Below are positions 1 to 7,815 of a stretch of DNA of 35,639 nucleotides, in pieces. Origin of the DNA: Rhodocyclaceae bacterium (GTDB taxonomy: Bacteria > Pseudomonadota > Gammaproteobacteria > Burkholderiales > Rhodocyclaceae). The notes beneath the pieces were generated by a model, which searched no databases, was not told the origin of the DNA, and was given only the letters and a program-made list of their open reading frames with translations. Position 1 is the stretch's first letter, and each line of letters starts with the position of its first letter. The position numbers and the translations under genes are program-made. The stretch is from the NCBI GenBank assembly GCA_028714035.1, contig JAQTNA010000034.1:1-35639 (forward strand), given 5' to 3'.

Positions 1-38
1 TCGGGCTTGATGATGGAAAGGGTACGTTGAACAGCCAT
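1..38 (-). CDS. ndk: Nucleoside diphosphate kinase, N-terminal fragment
   Basis: Only the first twelve codons lie in the window; the gene runs off the left edge on the minus strand. They read MAVQRTLSIIKP, the very conserved N-terminus of nucleoside diphosphate kinase, where the Lys of IIKP sits at the nucleotide site. The enzyme moves the gamma phosphate from ATP onto other NDPs in the cytoplasm. A purine-rich CTGGAG lies about six bases before the ATG at 38. An AT-rich stretch around 60-85 could hold its promoter, but no clear -35 box is seen. Identification rests on this short peptide alone, although it is distinctive. Confidence 0.85.
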   Translation of the reverse strand, partial: MAVQRTLSIIKP

Positions 39-249
39 GGGAATCTCCAGATGGAAGGGTAAAAAAGATAACCGCGAATTTTAACCCACAAAGGGCGGCT
101 TCCCCCACGCCCGGCTCACAAAAAACCGGTGCCGCGGGCGGCGCCCTCGTCCATGGCATATCCCGCGTACTGGAAATGCAATTCGATTCAGGGTATCGTC
201 ATCTCCGCCGATACCCGACAACTTCCCAGGCACCCATGAGAACGAGTCC

Positions 250-600
250 ATGCTGACCATATCCGCAGATCAGATGCAGAACCTGGGCCACACCCGGTTC
301 ATCGCGCGGCTCATGGAAGTGCTGCGCCTGGCCTTTCCCGAAGACCCGCCCGAGGACACGCGCGAGGTCCGCCAGACCCTGGAGGAGGTCATCGCCCGCG
401 CCCATCATCACGCCATCTTCCAGGATCGGGACGTGGCGCGCTATGTCTGCCTCGCCTATATGCTGGGGGCCGATTTCGACACCCGCTTTCCGGCCGCCCG
501 CTCCATTCTCGAAGATCAGACCCGCCCGGCCGATGAGCGCCTGACCCTGCTGGAATTCTGGGCCGACCAGATGGTCAAGGCGCTCAAGGGAGAACGATGA
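250..600 (+). CDS. Small helical protein preceding a lipase toxin candidate
   Basis: A 116-residue protein, probably all helical, with no signal peptide or membrane segment. It starts MLTISADQMQ. From memory, short proteins opening this way often sit immediately upstream of type VI secretion or polymorphic toxin effectors, but I cannot name a domain for certain. Its stop overlaps the ATG of the lipase-like gene (597), so the two are translationally coupled. The start at 250 is the only good in-frame ATG; the ribosome site before it is weak. A role as adaptor or chaperone for the lipase is inferred from position only. It could instead be an unrelated hypothetical protein. Confidence 0.65.
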   Translation: MLTISADQMQNLGHTRFIARLMEVLRLAFPEDPPEDTREVRQTLEEVIARAHHHAIFQDRDVARYVCLAYMLGADFDTRFPAARSILEDQTRPADERLTLLEFWADQMVKALKGER

Positions 601-1919
601 TGGGCTTCGGCTCGTTCATCACCGGCATCGCGAAGGCCGCCGGCGAAACCGCCCTGAACTCCGGCAGGTCGGTTGCCAACTGGACGGCGGAGCAAGCCGA
701 GCATGGCTATCAGGCCTATCAGCAGGCCAAGGGCTGGGTGGGCGAGAAGGCCGATGAAGCCTATCAGGCTTATGAGGGCGCCAAGGACTGGGCCGGCGAG
801 AAGGCCAAGGAAGGCGTGGCGGACGGACTGGGCGCCGGGATGGCGGCCAAGCAAAAGGCATCGGCTGCCTGGAAATCCACCAAGGAATATGTCGGCGACA
901 AGCTTCAGTCGGCCGAGGAGAGCATAGTCAAGGCCGTGGACCGGGTATTCGGCCGCAAGGGCGAACTGCCGGCGGCACCGCCCGAGTCCGCCGCTCAGGC
1001 TTGCCCTCTATGCGAGAGCCTGCGCAAGAAGGCGACGAGAGAGGCGCGCCGGGAACTCGTTGCCAAGGGAAAGGACTCCGCCGACTCCGAAATGCAAGAG
1101 AAGGCAGAGGAACTGGAGCGGGACATGGACGCGGTGGAGGAGGCCAAGCTCTCGGACCACATCTATTGCATCCACGACGCGGCCGATTGCTCGCCGGAGA
1201 ATGCCGAGGTGCCGGGGTTCAAGGATGTGTCCAATGATCCAGAAGCGCTGGATGCGATCGGGCTCAAACCAGCTGATCTCAGAACCCATGGATCGAACTT
1301 CCGTACTGCTGTTTTTCTGCGTGAAAATCCACCCTTTGCCCCGGAAGAAGCGGGCTACGTGGTGGTGTTCAAGGGCACCTCGCCCGACAGCACCGAAGAC
1401 TGGCAGAACAACTTCCGTCAGGGCTTGAATGCCGAGTCTCCCTATTACAAAAGGGCCGTAACAATCGGAAGCAACATCCAAGATGCGGTCGGCAACCCAC
1501 CGAACCCGAGGGTGCGCTTTGCGGGCCATTCCCTCGGGGGAGGACTGGCTTCCGCGGCCGCCAAGGCGTCCGGGTTGCCGGCCAACACCTTCAACGCCGC
1601 CGGACTGAACCCGGCGACGGTGGCTCGCTACGGCGGGAATCCATCCGACGCGGCGGACATTCGGGCCTATCATGTCCCTGGCGACCCCCTGACCGAGGCC
1701 AACGAGAAGGGTCTGGGGGTTCTGGGCTGGAAGCCGCAGGCCATCCAGCCGCCGCTCGCGGCGGGAACGGGCGACACGGTGGAGCGGGCCTTGCGGGATC
1801 GGGAAATTCCCAAGGGCAAGGATGATGCCTATTTCCACTCCATGCCGGTGGTGATTCGGGCGCTGGAGCGGCGCAAGGGCGCGGACGAGGAGCGCCTGCG
1901 CTCCGGGGCGAAATCATGA
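597..1919 (+). CDS. Class-3-lipase-like hydrolase, candidate secreted toxin
   Basis: A 440-residue protein with an alpha/beta-hydrolase (lipase class 3) domain in its C-terminal half. The nucleophile elbow GHSLGG puts the serine at residue 312; Asp363 (HVPGDP) and His414 (YFHSMP) lie in the right order to finish a Ser-Asp-His triad. The upstream stretch GYVVVFKGTS matches the strand and oxyanion region of this fold. Residues 1-120 are an Ala/Lys/Glu-rich helical region with imperfect repeats of the type YQAYQQAKGW / YQAYEGAKDW. A CPLC motif follows (Cys136, Cys139) and then a coiled-coil-like stretch (about 140-190). There is no signal peptide, so delivery would need a dedicated secretion system. 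AGGGAG before ATG 597 supports the start. Two exported ankyrin proteins follow, which suggests an effector with cognate immunity. Hydrolase fold is secure; phospholipid substrate and toxin role are inferred. Confidence 0.8.
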   Translation: MMGFGSFITGIAKAAGETALNSGRSVANWTAEQAEHGYQAYQQAKGWVGEKADEAYQAYEGAKDWAGEKAKEGVADGLGAGMAAKQKASAAWKSTKEYVGDKLQSAEESIVKAVDRVFGRKGELPAAPPESAAQACPLCESLRKKATREARRELVAKGKDSADSEMQEKAEELERDMDAVEEAKLSDHIYCIHDAADCSPENAEVPGFKDVSNDPEALDAIGLKPADLRTHGSNFRTAVFLRENPPFAPEEAGYVVVFKGTSPDSTEDWQNNFRQGLNAESPYYKRAVTIGSNIQDAVGNPPNPRVRFAGHSLGGGLASAAAKASGLPANTFNAAGLNPATVARYGGNPSDAADIRAYHVPGDPLTEANEKGLGVLGWKPQAIQPPLAAGTGDTVERALRDREIPKGKDDAYFHSMPVVIRALERRKGADEERLRSGAKS

Positions 1920-1931
1920 ACGGGAGGCGGG

Positions 1932-2660
1932 ATGAAAAACTGGCTGAAGAGGTTATGTCTTCTTCTATGGATGGTCACTATTGGGAGTCACGCCGCCATG
2001 GCAACGTATAAAGCCGAGCAGTACTTCGAAGGCTCCGACCTCGCCGCCGTCAAGGCGCTGGAGCTAGGAAATGACGACGGCCTGCGAAAGGCGCTGACAT
2101 CAGGCGCCGACATCAACCGGCCGGGCAAGCAGGCGGTGGTGCCTTTTCTGTATTTCATCGCCACCGATAATGTAGGCGCCATGGTGCGTCTGGTGAAGCT
2201 CGGCGCTCGCCTGGACTATCTGTTGCCCCGTGCTCTGGGTCCGAAATTTCCGGAGGATGTCGGCTGGGTGGCGGCGAACCCTGACACCCGCATGCTGGAA
2301 GCCATGCTTCAGGCCGGCATGGACCCAAACATGAAGACACCTGGGGATGCAACGCTGCTGTACTGGACGATCAATCCCTTCAACAAGGCGGCCTTCGAAC
2401 TGCTGCTGCGCCATGGGGCAAAGATCAATGCCCAGGACCACCTGGGCCGTACCATCCTGCATGACGCTATCCAGGCGGAGAGCTTTGACCTGGCGGTTTA
2501 CCTGGTAGAGCACGGCGCCGATCCTATGCTCCGCACGACCAAGGGACTGAATGCCATAGATCTGCTGAACCGCAGGAGGGAACGGGCGGCGAAAGGCTCT
2601 CCCTTCGAGCATGAGATCGTCCAGTTGCTCGACTACCTGGCGAAAAAGGGCTACCGCTAA
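1932..2660 (+). CDS. Exported ankyrin-repeat protein, candidate immunity protein 1
   Basis: A 242-residue protein with a clear Sec signal peptide: KR-rich start, hydrophobic core and cleavage likely after SHAAMA. The mature part is built of ankyrin repeats (about residues 45-225); FELLLRHGAKINAQD and AVYLVEHGADPMLR are typical units. Export implies the periplasm. The gene begins 12 bases after the lipase stop behind GGGAGGCGGG, so it belongs to the same operon. Ankyrin proteins beside secreted lipases often block the toxin, and a periplasmic site would fit a phospholipase attacking the inner membrane from outside the cytoplasm; this is inference. Its paralogue follows directly. It could also be a general stress ankyrin protein, but the genetic linkage argues against that. 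Confidence 0.8.
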   Translation: MKNWLKRLCLLLWMVTIGSHAAMATYKAEQYFEGSDLAAVKALELGNDDGLRKALTSGADINRPGKQAVVPFLYFIATDNVGAMVRLVKLGARLDYLLPRALGPKFPEDVGWVAANPDTRMLEAMLQAGMDPNMKTPGDATLLYWTINPFNKAAFELLLRHGAKINAQDHLGRTILHDAIQAESFDLAVYLVEHGADPMLRTTKGLNAIDLLNRRRERAAKGSPFEHEIVQLLDYLAKKGYR

Positions 2661-2688
2661 CCGAATGGGTAAATCATCGGGAACCGGG

Positions 2689-3426
2689 ATGAATGCAGGC
2701 AGTTGGTTGAAGTGCCTGTTCTTCCTCTATTGCCTGGCGGTCACTTTTGGGAGTCACGCCGCCATGGCAACGTATAAAGCCGAGCAGTATTTCGAAGGGT
2801 TGGACCTCGCGGCGGTGAAAGCGCTGGAGGGGGCAGATGATACTGGCCTTCAGAAGGCGCTTGCCGCCGGCGCAGACATCAACCGGCCTGGGAAGCAGGC
2901 GGTGGTGCCCTTTCTTTACTTCATCGTGACCAACAATTCCAGCGCCATGGTGCGCTTGTTCAAATTGGGGGCTCGCTTCGATTACCAGTTGCCGCGAGCT
3001 CTCGGACCGAGGTTTCCGGAAAGTTTCGCCTGGGTTCCCACCAATCCGGACACCTCGATGCTCTCGGTTCTGCTGGAGGCGGGGCTCGATGCCAACTATC
3101 GCCCCGATGGAACTTCGACGCTGATTTTCTGGACCCTCAACCCCTTCAACAAGGCAGCCTTCGAACTGCTGCTGCGCCATGGGGCAAAGATCAATGCCCA
3201 GGACCACCTAGGCAATACGGTGCTGCATGAATCCTTATTCCTGGAGAATTATGCCCTCGCCGCGTACCTGGTGGACCATGGGGCAGACCCCATGCTGCGC
3301 ACAACCCGTGGGCGATCAGCCTTGGATCTGCTCAACCGGCAAAAGGAACGCGCGGTAAAAGGCTCTCCCTTCGAGCGCGAGATCGTCCAGTTGCTCGACT
3401 ACCTGGCGAAAAAGGGCTATCGCTGA
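2689..3426 (+). CDS. Exported ankyrin-repeat protein, candidate immunity protein 2
   Basis: A 245-residue close paralogue of the preceding protein, with its own signal peptide (start MNAGSWLKCLFF, cleavage likely after SHAAMA). I chose ATG 2689 because the bases before it, GGGAACCGGG, align with those before the first copy's ATG; in-frame ATGs at 2611 and 2665 lack this. The mature N-terminus (TYKAEQYFEG) and the C-terminus (LLDYLAKKGYR) are almost identical between the copies. The middle, around residues 95-150, differs most, for example VGWVAANPDTRM against FAWVPTNPDTSM. Diverging duplicates of this kind are common for immunity genes. A second immunity copy or a regulator are both possible. 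Confidence 0.8.
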   Translation: MNAGSWLKCLFFLYCLAVTFGSHAAMATYKAEQYFEGLDLAAVKALEGADDTGLQKALAAGADINRPGKQAVVPFLYFIVTNNSSAMVRLFKLGARFDYQLPRALGPRFPESFAWVPTNPDTSMLSVLLEAGLDANYRPDGTSTLIFWTLNPFNKAAFELLLRHGAKINAQDHLGNTVLHESLFLENYALAAYLVDHGADPMLRTTRGRSALDLLNRQKERAVKGSPFEREIVQLLDYLAKKGYR

Positions 3427-3476
3427 GTGATATGATTCACCGCCCATCACGGGCGTCGTACACCCAGCCAGGTCGG

Positions 3477-4472
3477 CTACCGCACCGCGATATATAGATC
3501 AGTCACCAGGTCATTTTCCGGCACCGTTTCGGCATTGCTCAGGTAACGCTCGAAGGGTGGAATACGCTGATCGGGCTTGATGTCCTCGATGCGCATGCGC
3601 TGCATGGCCTGGTACCAGGCGACTTCCAGCGCCGCATACCCCCCTTGCAGGCGCAACACGTAGGCCCGGTGGGCGGGCATTTCCCTAACCGGCAACTCGC
3701 CACAATCGGCGTCGGCCACCGGCAGGCCCATGTAACAGACCGTCGTGCGCAACTTGATGTTGGTCTTCACGTAGACGGCGATGGGCTCGCCGCAAGGCTT
3801 CACGCCCTGAGCGCCGAGTTGACCCAGCAACTCGGGGAAGCCCTCGCTCATGGCCTCACCCAGACCCTTGATCGGCCCCTGGTAGCTGCCGTAGGCATAG
3901 CGCAGCGCCGGCACCTCCCTCACCCCCAGGTAAGTGAGCGCATAGCACGGGGAATCCGGCGGCTCCACCAGGCGGGCCAGCCGATCCAGGCCATAGCGAA
4001 AATCCAGCGCGACCATGCCTTGCACCGTCTGGGAAAAGGCGCGCAGGGGAAAGGCGACCCGTCCGGTCATGCTCCAGGTCACCTCGGTCTTGCCGTCCCG
4101 CTCGGAGAACTGCCAACGGCCCTTGCCCCGAAAGCGGAATGGCTGCCTGAAACGCATGCGCTGCTCGATGCGCTCCCCTGGCACCAGACGGCGATGCTCG
4201 ATCCAGCCGCCACCACTGCGCGCTCCCTCCCAGCCGTAACTGCCCCCCACGGCATCGGCCTGGCCCGAGCACACCCCCGGCTCGCCCGGGTCGTGCTCCA
4301 GCCAGGGGTTCCATTCGGCCCAGCGGCGAAAGTCCGAGACCCGAGCATAGACCTCGGCCAGGGGGGCATCCACGATGCGCGTCTGGGTGACGCGCAAGCG
4401 ACCGCTGTAACGCGCCATATAGACGAGTACGGCGACGAGGCAGAAAGCGGCGACAAAGACCAGCGTGTCCAT
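3477..4472 (-). CDS. SRPBCC-domain protein with C-terminal GyrI-like domain
   Basis: A 331-residue protein with an N-terminal membrane anchor (LVFVAAFCLVAVLVYMA). An SRPBCC/START-like ligand-binding domain follows (about 27-170; APLAEVYARVSDFRRW is the usual opening). The C-terminal half (about 180-331) resembles the GyrI/AraC effector-binding fold. Both folds bind small hydrophobic molecules; no substrate can be read from the sequence. I place the start at ATG 4472 rather than at upstream in-frame codons because the longer version would run through the terminator hairpin at 4495-4515. It lies just downstream of the dctM terminator, so its promoter must sit in the short gap or it depends on read-through. 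It converges with the ankyrin gene, with no clear terminator between them. Confidence 0.75.
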   Translation of the reverse strand: MDTLVFVAAFCLVAVLVYMARYSGRLRVTQTRIVDAPLAEVYARVSDFRRWAEWNPWLEHDPGEPGVCSGQADAVGGSYGWEGARSGGGWIEHRRLVPGERIEQRMRFRQPFRFRGKGRWQFSERDGKTEVTWSMTGRVAFPLRAFSQTVQGMVALDFRYGLDRLARLVEPPDSPCYALTYLGVREVPALRYAYGSYQGPIKGLGEAMSEGFPELLGQLGAQGVKPCGEPIAVYVKTNIKLRTTVCYMGLPVADADCGELPVREMPAHRAYVLRLQGGYAALEVAWYQAMQRMRIEDIKPDQRIPPFERYLSNAETVPENDLVTDLYIAVR

Positions 4473-4489
4473 GGGTTCCGTATCCAGAG

Positions 4490-4515
4490 AAAAAAGCCCG
4501 GCCTGGGCCGGGCTT
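4490..4515 (-). terminator. Rho-independent terminator of the dctPQM operon
   Basis: Read on the minus strand, AAGCCCGGCC and GGCCGGGCTT form a ten-pair stem around a two-base CA centre (a four-base loop if the last pair opens) and run straight into a T tract. It lies about 25 bases after the dctM stop, the expected place for an intrinsic terminator. Confidence 0.85.
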
Positions 4516-4540
4516 GAAAGACTCGACTCGATCCTTGAGC

Positions 4541-5824
4541 CTACATCATGTTCATCGCCTTGGGCACGACCAGGGTCAGCCACGGCCAGTAGGTGACGAT
4601 GAGCAGGAACACGATCATGGTCCCGAGCCAGGGCAGGACCGCCTTGGTCAGCTCGGTGATGCCCAGGCGCGAGATGCCCGACGCCACATAGAGGTTCAGG
4701 CCCACCGGCGGGTGACAGAGGCCCACTTCCATGTTCACGTCAATCAGGATGCCGAAGTGCACCGGGTTGATGCCCAGGCCGATGGCGGCCGGGAAGAAAA
4801 TCGGTGCCATGATCAGGATGATCGAGGACGGCTCCATGAAATTGCCCGCGGCCAGCAGGACCAGGTTCACCACGAACAGGAAGCCATGCTGCCCCAGGTT
4901 CATGCTCAACAGCCATTCCGCCAGCTTCGCCGGCAGATTCTCGTTGGCCAGGACGAACGAGAACAGGACGGCGTTGGTGATGATGTAGAGCAGCATCGCC
5001 GACATGTTGGCCGAGTCGCGCAGCACCTTGGGCACGTCCTTGAGCGACAAGTCCTTATAGACGTAGACCGAGACGAAGAACGAGTACACCGCCGCCATGG
5101 CCGCCGCTTCCGTGGCCGTGAAGGCGCCGGAGTAGATGCCGCCGACGATGATGACCACCAGCATCAGCCCCCACACGCTCTGACGGAAGAACCTGAACCG
5201 TTCGAGCCAGGTGGCCTTCTTCATGCGCGGGTAGTTGTTCTTCTTGGCGATGTACCAGGTGACGCCGGCCAGCATCAGGGCGAGCAGGGTTCCGGGCAGC
5301 AGGCCGGCGACGAACAGGGCGCCGATGGAGGTGTTGGTGGAGATGGCGTAGATCACCTTGGGGATCGAGGGCAGCATCAGGATGCCCAGGGAACCCGCGG
5401 TGATCATGACCCCGGCACCGAAGCGCATGGGATAGCCGTGGGCCACCATGGCCGGCAGCACGATGGAGCCGATGGCCACCACGGTCGCCACGCTGGAACC
5501 GCACACCAGGGCGAACATGGCACAGGCCAGGATGGAGGCCAGCGCCAGGCCGCCGTGGAAGTGGCCGACCAGGGAGGTGGCGAAGTTGATCATGCGCCGC
5601 GCCACCCCGCCGTGGGTCAGGAAATTCCCCGCCAGGATGAAGAAGGGGATGGCCATGATTTCCCACTTCTCGATGCCGGTGAATAGTTTCAAGGCCACCG
5701 ACTCCAGGGGCACCTGGGTCATGGTGAGGATGAAGGTCAGCACCGTCAGGCCCAGGGAGATGGAGATGGGCATGCCGGTGAGCATGAGGGCGATCAGCAG
5801 CCCGAAAATGATGGCGGCATTCAT
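4541..5824 (-). CDS. dctM: TRAP transporter large permease subunit DctM
   Basis: A 427-residue, roughly twelve-helix membrane protein of the usual DctM length, the sodium-coupled translocation subunit of a TRAP transporter. It opens MNAAIIFGLLIALMLTGMP, the standard DctM first helix, and contains the conserved AMPFFILAG-like (AIPFFILAGN) and PPVGLNLYV stretches of the ion-transporter fold. I chose ATG 5824 over the upstream in-frame codon because the family begins here and the dctQ stop ends two bases before it. It works in the inner membrane with DctQ and receives substrate from DctP. The terminator at 4490-4515 follows. Confidence 0.95.
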   Translation of the reverse strand: MNAAIIFGLLIALMLTGMPISISLGLTVLTFILTMTQVPLESVALKLFTGIEKWEIMAIPFFILAGNFLTHGGVARRMINFATSLVGHFHGGLALASILACAMFALVCGSSVATVVAIGSIVLPAMVAHGYPMRFGAGVMITAGSLGILMLPSIPKVIYAISTNTSIGALFVAGLLPGTLLALMLAGVTWYIAKKNNYPRMKKATWLERFRFFRQSVWGLMLVVIIVGGIYSGAFTATEAAAMAAVYSFFVSVYVYKDLSLKDVPKVLRDSANMSAMLLYIITNAVLFSFVLANENLPAKLAEWLLSMNLGQHGFLFVVNLVLLAAGNFMEPSSIILIMAPIFFPAAIGLGINPVHFGILIDVNMEVGLCHPPVGLNLYVASGISRLGITELTKAVLPWLGTMIVFLLIVTYWPWLTLVVPKAMNMM

Positions 5825-5825
5825 C

Positions 5826-6545
5826 TCAGGCACCCCCGTCTTTCTTGTCGTGCCAGGATGAATGGGGTTTCCCCTTCTCCCATTCCGCATCGGATTGCCC
5901 CATGTGGGCGTGCAGCATTTCCTCGCCCCCCGCCAGGGTTTCCCCGACCAGCGGCTGCTCCCCGTCTATGCCTTCCACGTGGGCATGGTCGTGGTGCGGC
6001 AGTTCGCCGGTCTTCCAGAATGCCACGGCGACCTGCAGGAAGCGGAAACACATCAGGCTTGATCCGAGGGGGATCGCCGAATAGACCATCCAGGTCGGCC
6101 ATTCCAGATCAGGCGTGGTCGGGCCTTCCGGGATATCGCCGAAATCGCCGCCGGTGACCGCCAGGAAGGCGTGATGCGCCCCGTTGTCCCAGACGAAATG
6201 GGCGCCGAGCATGCCGATGGAGCCGGTAAACAGCGCCCCGGCCAGCAGGCCGAAGGTGATGAATCGGCCCCGGACTCTCTCGTCCATGCGATTGATGACC
6301 ACGTCCACGCCGACGTGGATGCCGGTGCGCACGCCATAGGCGGCGCCGAACTTGGCCATCCAGACGAACATGATGATGCACAATTCCTGCGCCCAGCTGA
6401 AATTCAGGGTGAGCATCCAGTCCTGTACGCCCGGGATGGGCATGGCGGCAAGGTAGCGGTGCAGGACCGCCAGAAATATGATGAGCGTGGCACTGCCCAT
6501 GAGGAAGGCTATCAGCCATTCCTCGATATGATCGAGAAGCTTCAC
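5826..6545 (-). CDS. dctQ: TRAP transporter small permease subunit DctQ, with long His-rich tail
   Basis: A 239-residue four-helix DctQ-type protein. Helices lie at about 6-30, 43-65, 90-115 and 145-170. The EELL-like region WAQELCIIMFVWM and the GVRTGIHVGVD stretch are family hallmarks. I start it at GTG 6545, which has a GGGGGG tract six bases upstream; a TTG at 6563 is the alternative. It is longer than most DctQ proteins (about 160-200 residues). A hydrophilic tail of some 60 residues after the last helix is rich in His, Asp and Glu (HHDHAHVEG, HAHMGQ) and faces the cytoplasm if topology is standard. The tail's function is unknown; metal binding is a guess. Confidence 0.9.
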   Translation of the reverse strand: MKLLDHIEEWLIAFLMGSATLIIFLAVLHRYLAAMPIPGVQDWMLTLNFSWAQELCIIMFVWMAKFGAAYGVRTGIHVGVDVVINRMDERVRGRFITFGLLAGALFTGSIGMLGAHFVWDNGAHHAFLAVTGGDFGDIPEGPTTPDLEWPTWMVYSAIPLGSSLMCFRFLQVAVAFWKTGELPHHDHAHVEGIDGEQPLVGETLAGGEEMLHAHMGQSDAEWEKGKPHSSWHDKKDGGA

Positions 6546-6570
6546 GGAACGACCCCCCGGCAAGAAGCTG

Positions 6571-6593
6571 GGGCCGCGGCAGATCCGCGGCCC
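6571..6593 (-). other. Intercistronic stem-loop between dctP and dctQ
   Basis: GGGCCGCGG and CCGCGGCCC form a perfect nine-pair stem around a five-base loop in the short gap between the dctP stop and the dctQ start. No T tract follows on the minus strand, so it is not a plain terminator. Such hairpins after the binding-protein gene usually protect the upstream mRNA or cause partial termination, giving more binding protein than permease; here that is inferred. Confidence 0.6.
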
Positions 6594-6609
6594 GTGTGAC
6601 TGAATGCGA

Positions 6610-7620
6610 TCAGAGCTTGCTCGGATCGAAGCCGGTTTCCTTGTACACCGCCTTGATCAGGTCGGCGCCGATGCGCGACTCCATCTTCTGATGCACGGGA
6701 ACCAGCGCCTTCTTGAAGGCCAGGCGCTCCTCCTTGGTCGGCGTGTAGATCTCGGTCTTGCCGCTCTTCCTGACCAGATCCAGGTCATGGTCGTTCTGTT
6801 CCTTGGCGATCTTGTTGGCATAGACCGTGGCTTCCGCCATGGCCTTCTCCAACTGGGTGCGCACATCCGCCGGCAGACCTTCCCAGAACTTCTTGTTCAC
6901 GATCACCGCGTAGCCCAGATAGCCATGCTCGGTGAGGGTCAGGTGCTTCTGCACCTCGTGCATCTTCTGGGTATAGAGGTTGGAGATCGGGTTCTCCGTG
7001 CCATCCACCACCCCGGTCTGGAGCGCCTGATAGACCTCGGAGAAGGCCAGCACCTGGGGCATGGCGCCCAGAGCACGCATCTCCTCTTCCAGCACCTTGG
7101 AGGACTGGATGCGCATCTTCATGCCCTTGAGGTTGGCCGGCGTCTTGATCGGCTTGTTGGCGGAGAAGGATTTGAAGCCATTGTCCCAGTAAGCCAGGCC
7201 CTTGATGCCCTTGGGATCCAGCTTGGCCAGCAGTTGCTTGCCGACCGGACCCTGGGTCACCTTGTGCAGCTCTTCATAGTTGTCGAAGATGTAGGGCAGA
7301 TCGAAGACCTCGAATTCCTTGGCGCCCAGGGGCCCGAACTTGGCGAGCGACGGCGCCAGCATCTGCACGGCCCCCAATTGCAGCGCCTCCATCTCCTCCT
7401 TGTCCTTGTAGAGCTGGCTGTTGGGATAGACCTCCACCTTGACCTTGCCCTGGGTCAGTTCGCCAGCCCGCTTGGCGAAGAACTCCGCCGCGTTGCCCTT
7501 GGGCGTGTCCTTGGCCACCACGTGGCTGAACTTGATGACGATGGGCGCATCGGCCGCCAGAACGGTGCCCGCGGAAAACACGCAGGCCACCAGGCCTAAC
7601 AACAGGCTTGAAATCTTCAT
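6610..7620 (-). CDS. dctP: TRAP dicarboxylate-binding protein DctP
   Basis: A 336-residue periplasmic solute receptor with a Sec signal peptide ending LAADAP. It carries the DctP family order: IKFSHVVAKDTPKG near the N-terminus, the MKMRIQSS motif with the carboxylate-binding arginine (Arg170), and VVDGTENP with the ligand-region Asn210. These are typical of C4-dicarboxylate-type receptors, so succinate, fumarate or malate are likely substrates, although related receptors bind other organic acids. The start at 7620 is supported by GGAGGAGAT eight bases upstream. It is first in the dctPQM operon and divergent from its likely regulators dctS-dctR, the same arrangement as known in Rhodobacter capsulatus. 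Confidence 0.95.
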   Translation of the reverse strand: MKISSLLLGLVACVFSAGTVLAADAPIVIKFSHVVAKDTPKGNAAEFFAKRAGELTQGKVKVEVYPNSQLYKDKEEMEALQLGAVQMLAPSLAKFGPLGAKEFEVFDLPYIFDNYEELHKVTQGPVGKQLLAKLDPKGIKGLAYWDNGFKSFSANKPIKTPANLKGMKMRIQSSKVLEEEMRALGAMPQVLAFSEVYQALQTGVVDGTENPISNLYTQKMHEVQKHLTLTEHGYLGYAVIVNKKFWEGLPADVRTQLEKAMAEATVYANKIAKEQNDHDLDLVRKSGKTEIYTPTKEERLAFKKALVPVHQKMESRIGADLIKAVYKETGFDPSKL

Positions 7621-7738
7621 TCTCTTATCTCCTCCGGATATATAAAGCCACAACCCGTCTGGACCATGTCTCAAACACACCGGACACGGCCACTGCGAGC
7701 GTGGGGCAAGTATCCTGAAAGCCGGATCCGATGCCTAT

Positions 7739-7752
7739 TGTGGATTTCCACA
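7739..7752. promoter_or_regulatory. Inverted repeat in the dctP/dctS divergent region
   Basis: TGTGGA and TCCACA are perfect inverted arms two bases apart, in the gap between the dctP and dctS starts. It is a candidate operator for DctR, the LuxR-type response regulator encoded next door, but it is short and could be chance. Confidence 0.3.
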
Positions 7753-7815
7753 TGCCAGAGTGGGGAGTGGGAAGTGGGGCACAAGGGGCGATTCTTGGGC
7801 CGCTGGCGTAATAGA

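Noticed and set aside
250-3426. Calling the lipase cluster a proven type VI secretion locus
   Set aside because: No VgrG, PAAR, Hcp or sheath gene is in the window, so only an orphan effector can be proposed.
4514-5686. A 390-residue plus-strand open frame opposite dctM
   Set aside because: Low-complexity His/Gln/Gly-rich shadow of a membrane protein gene.
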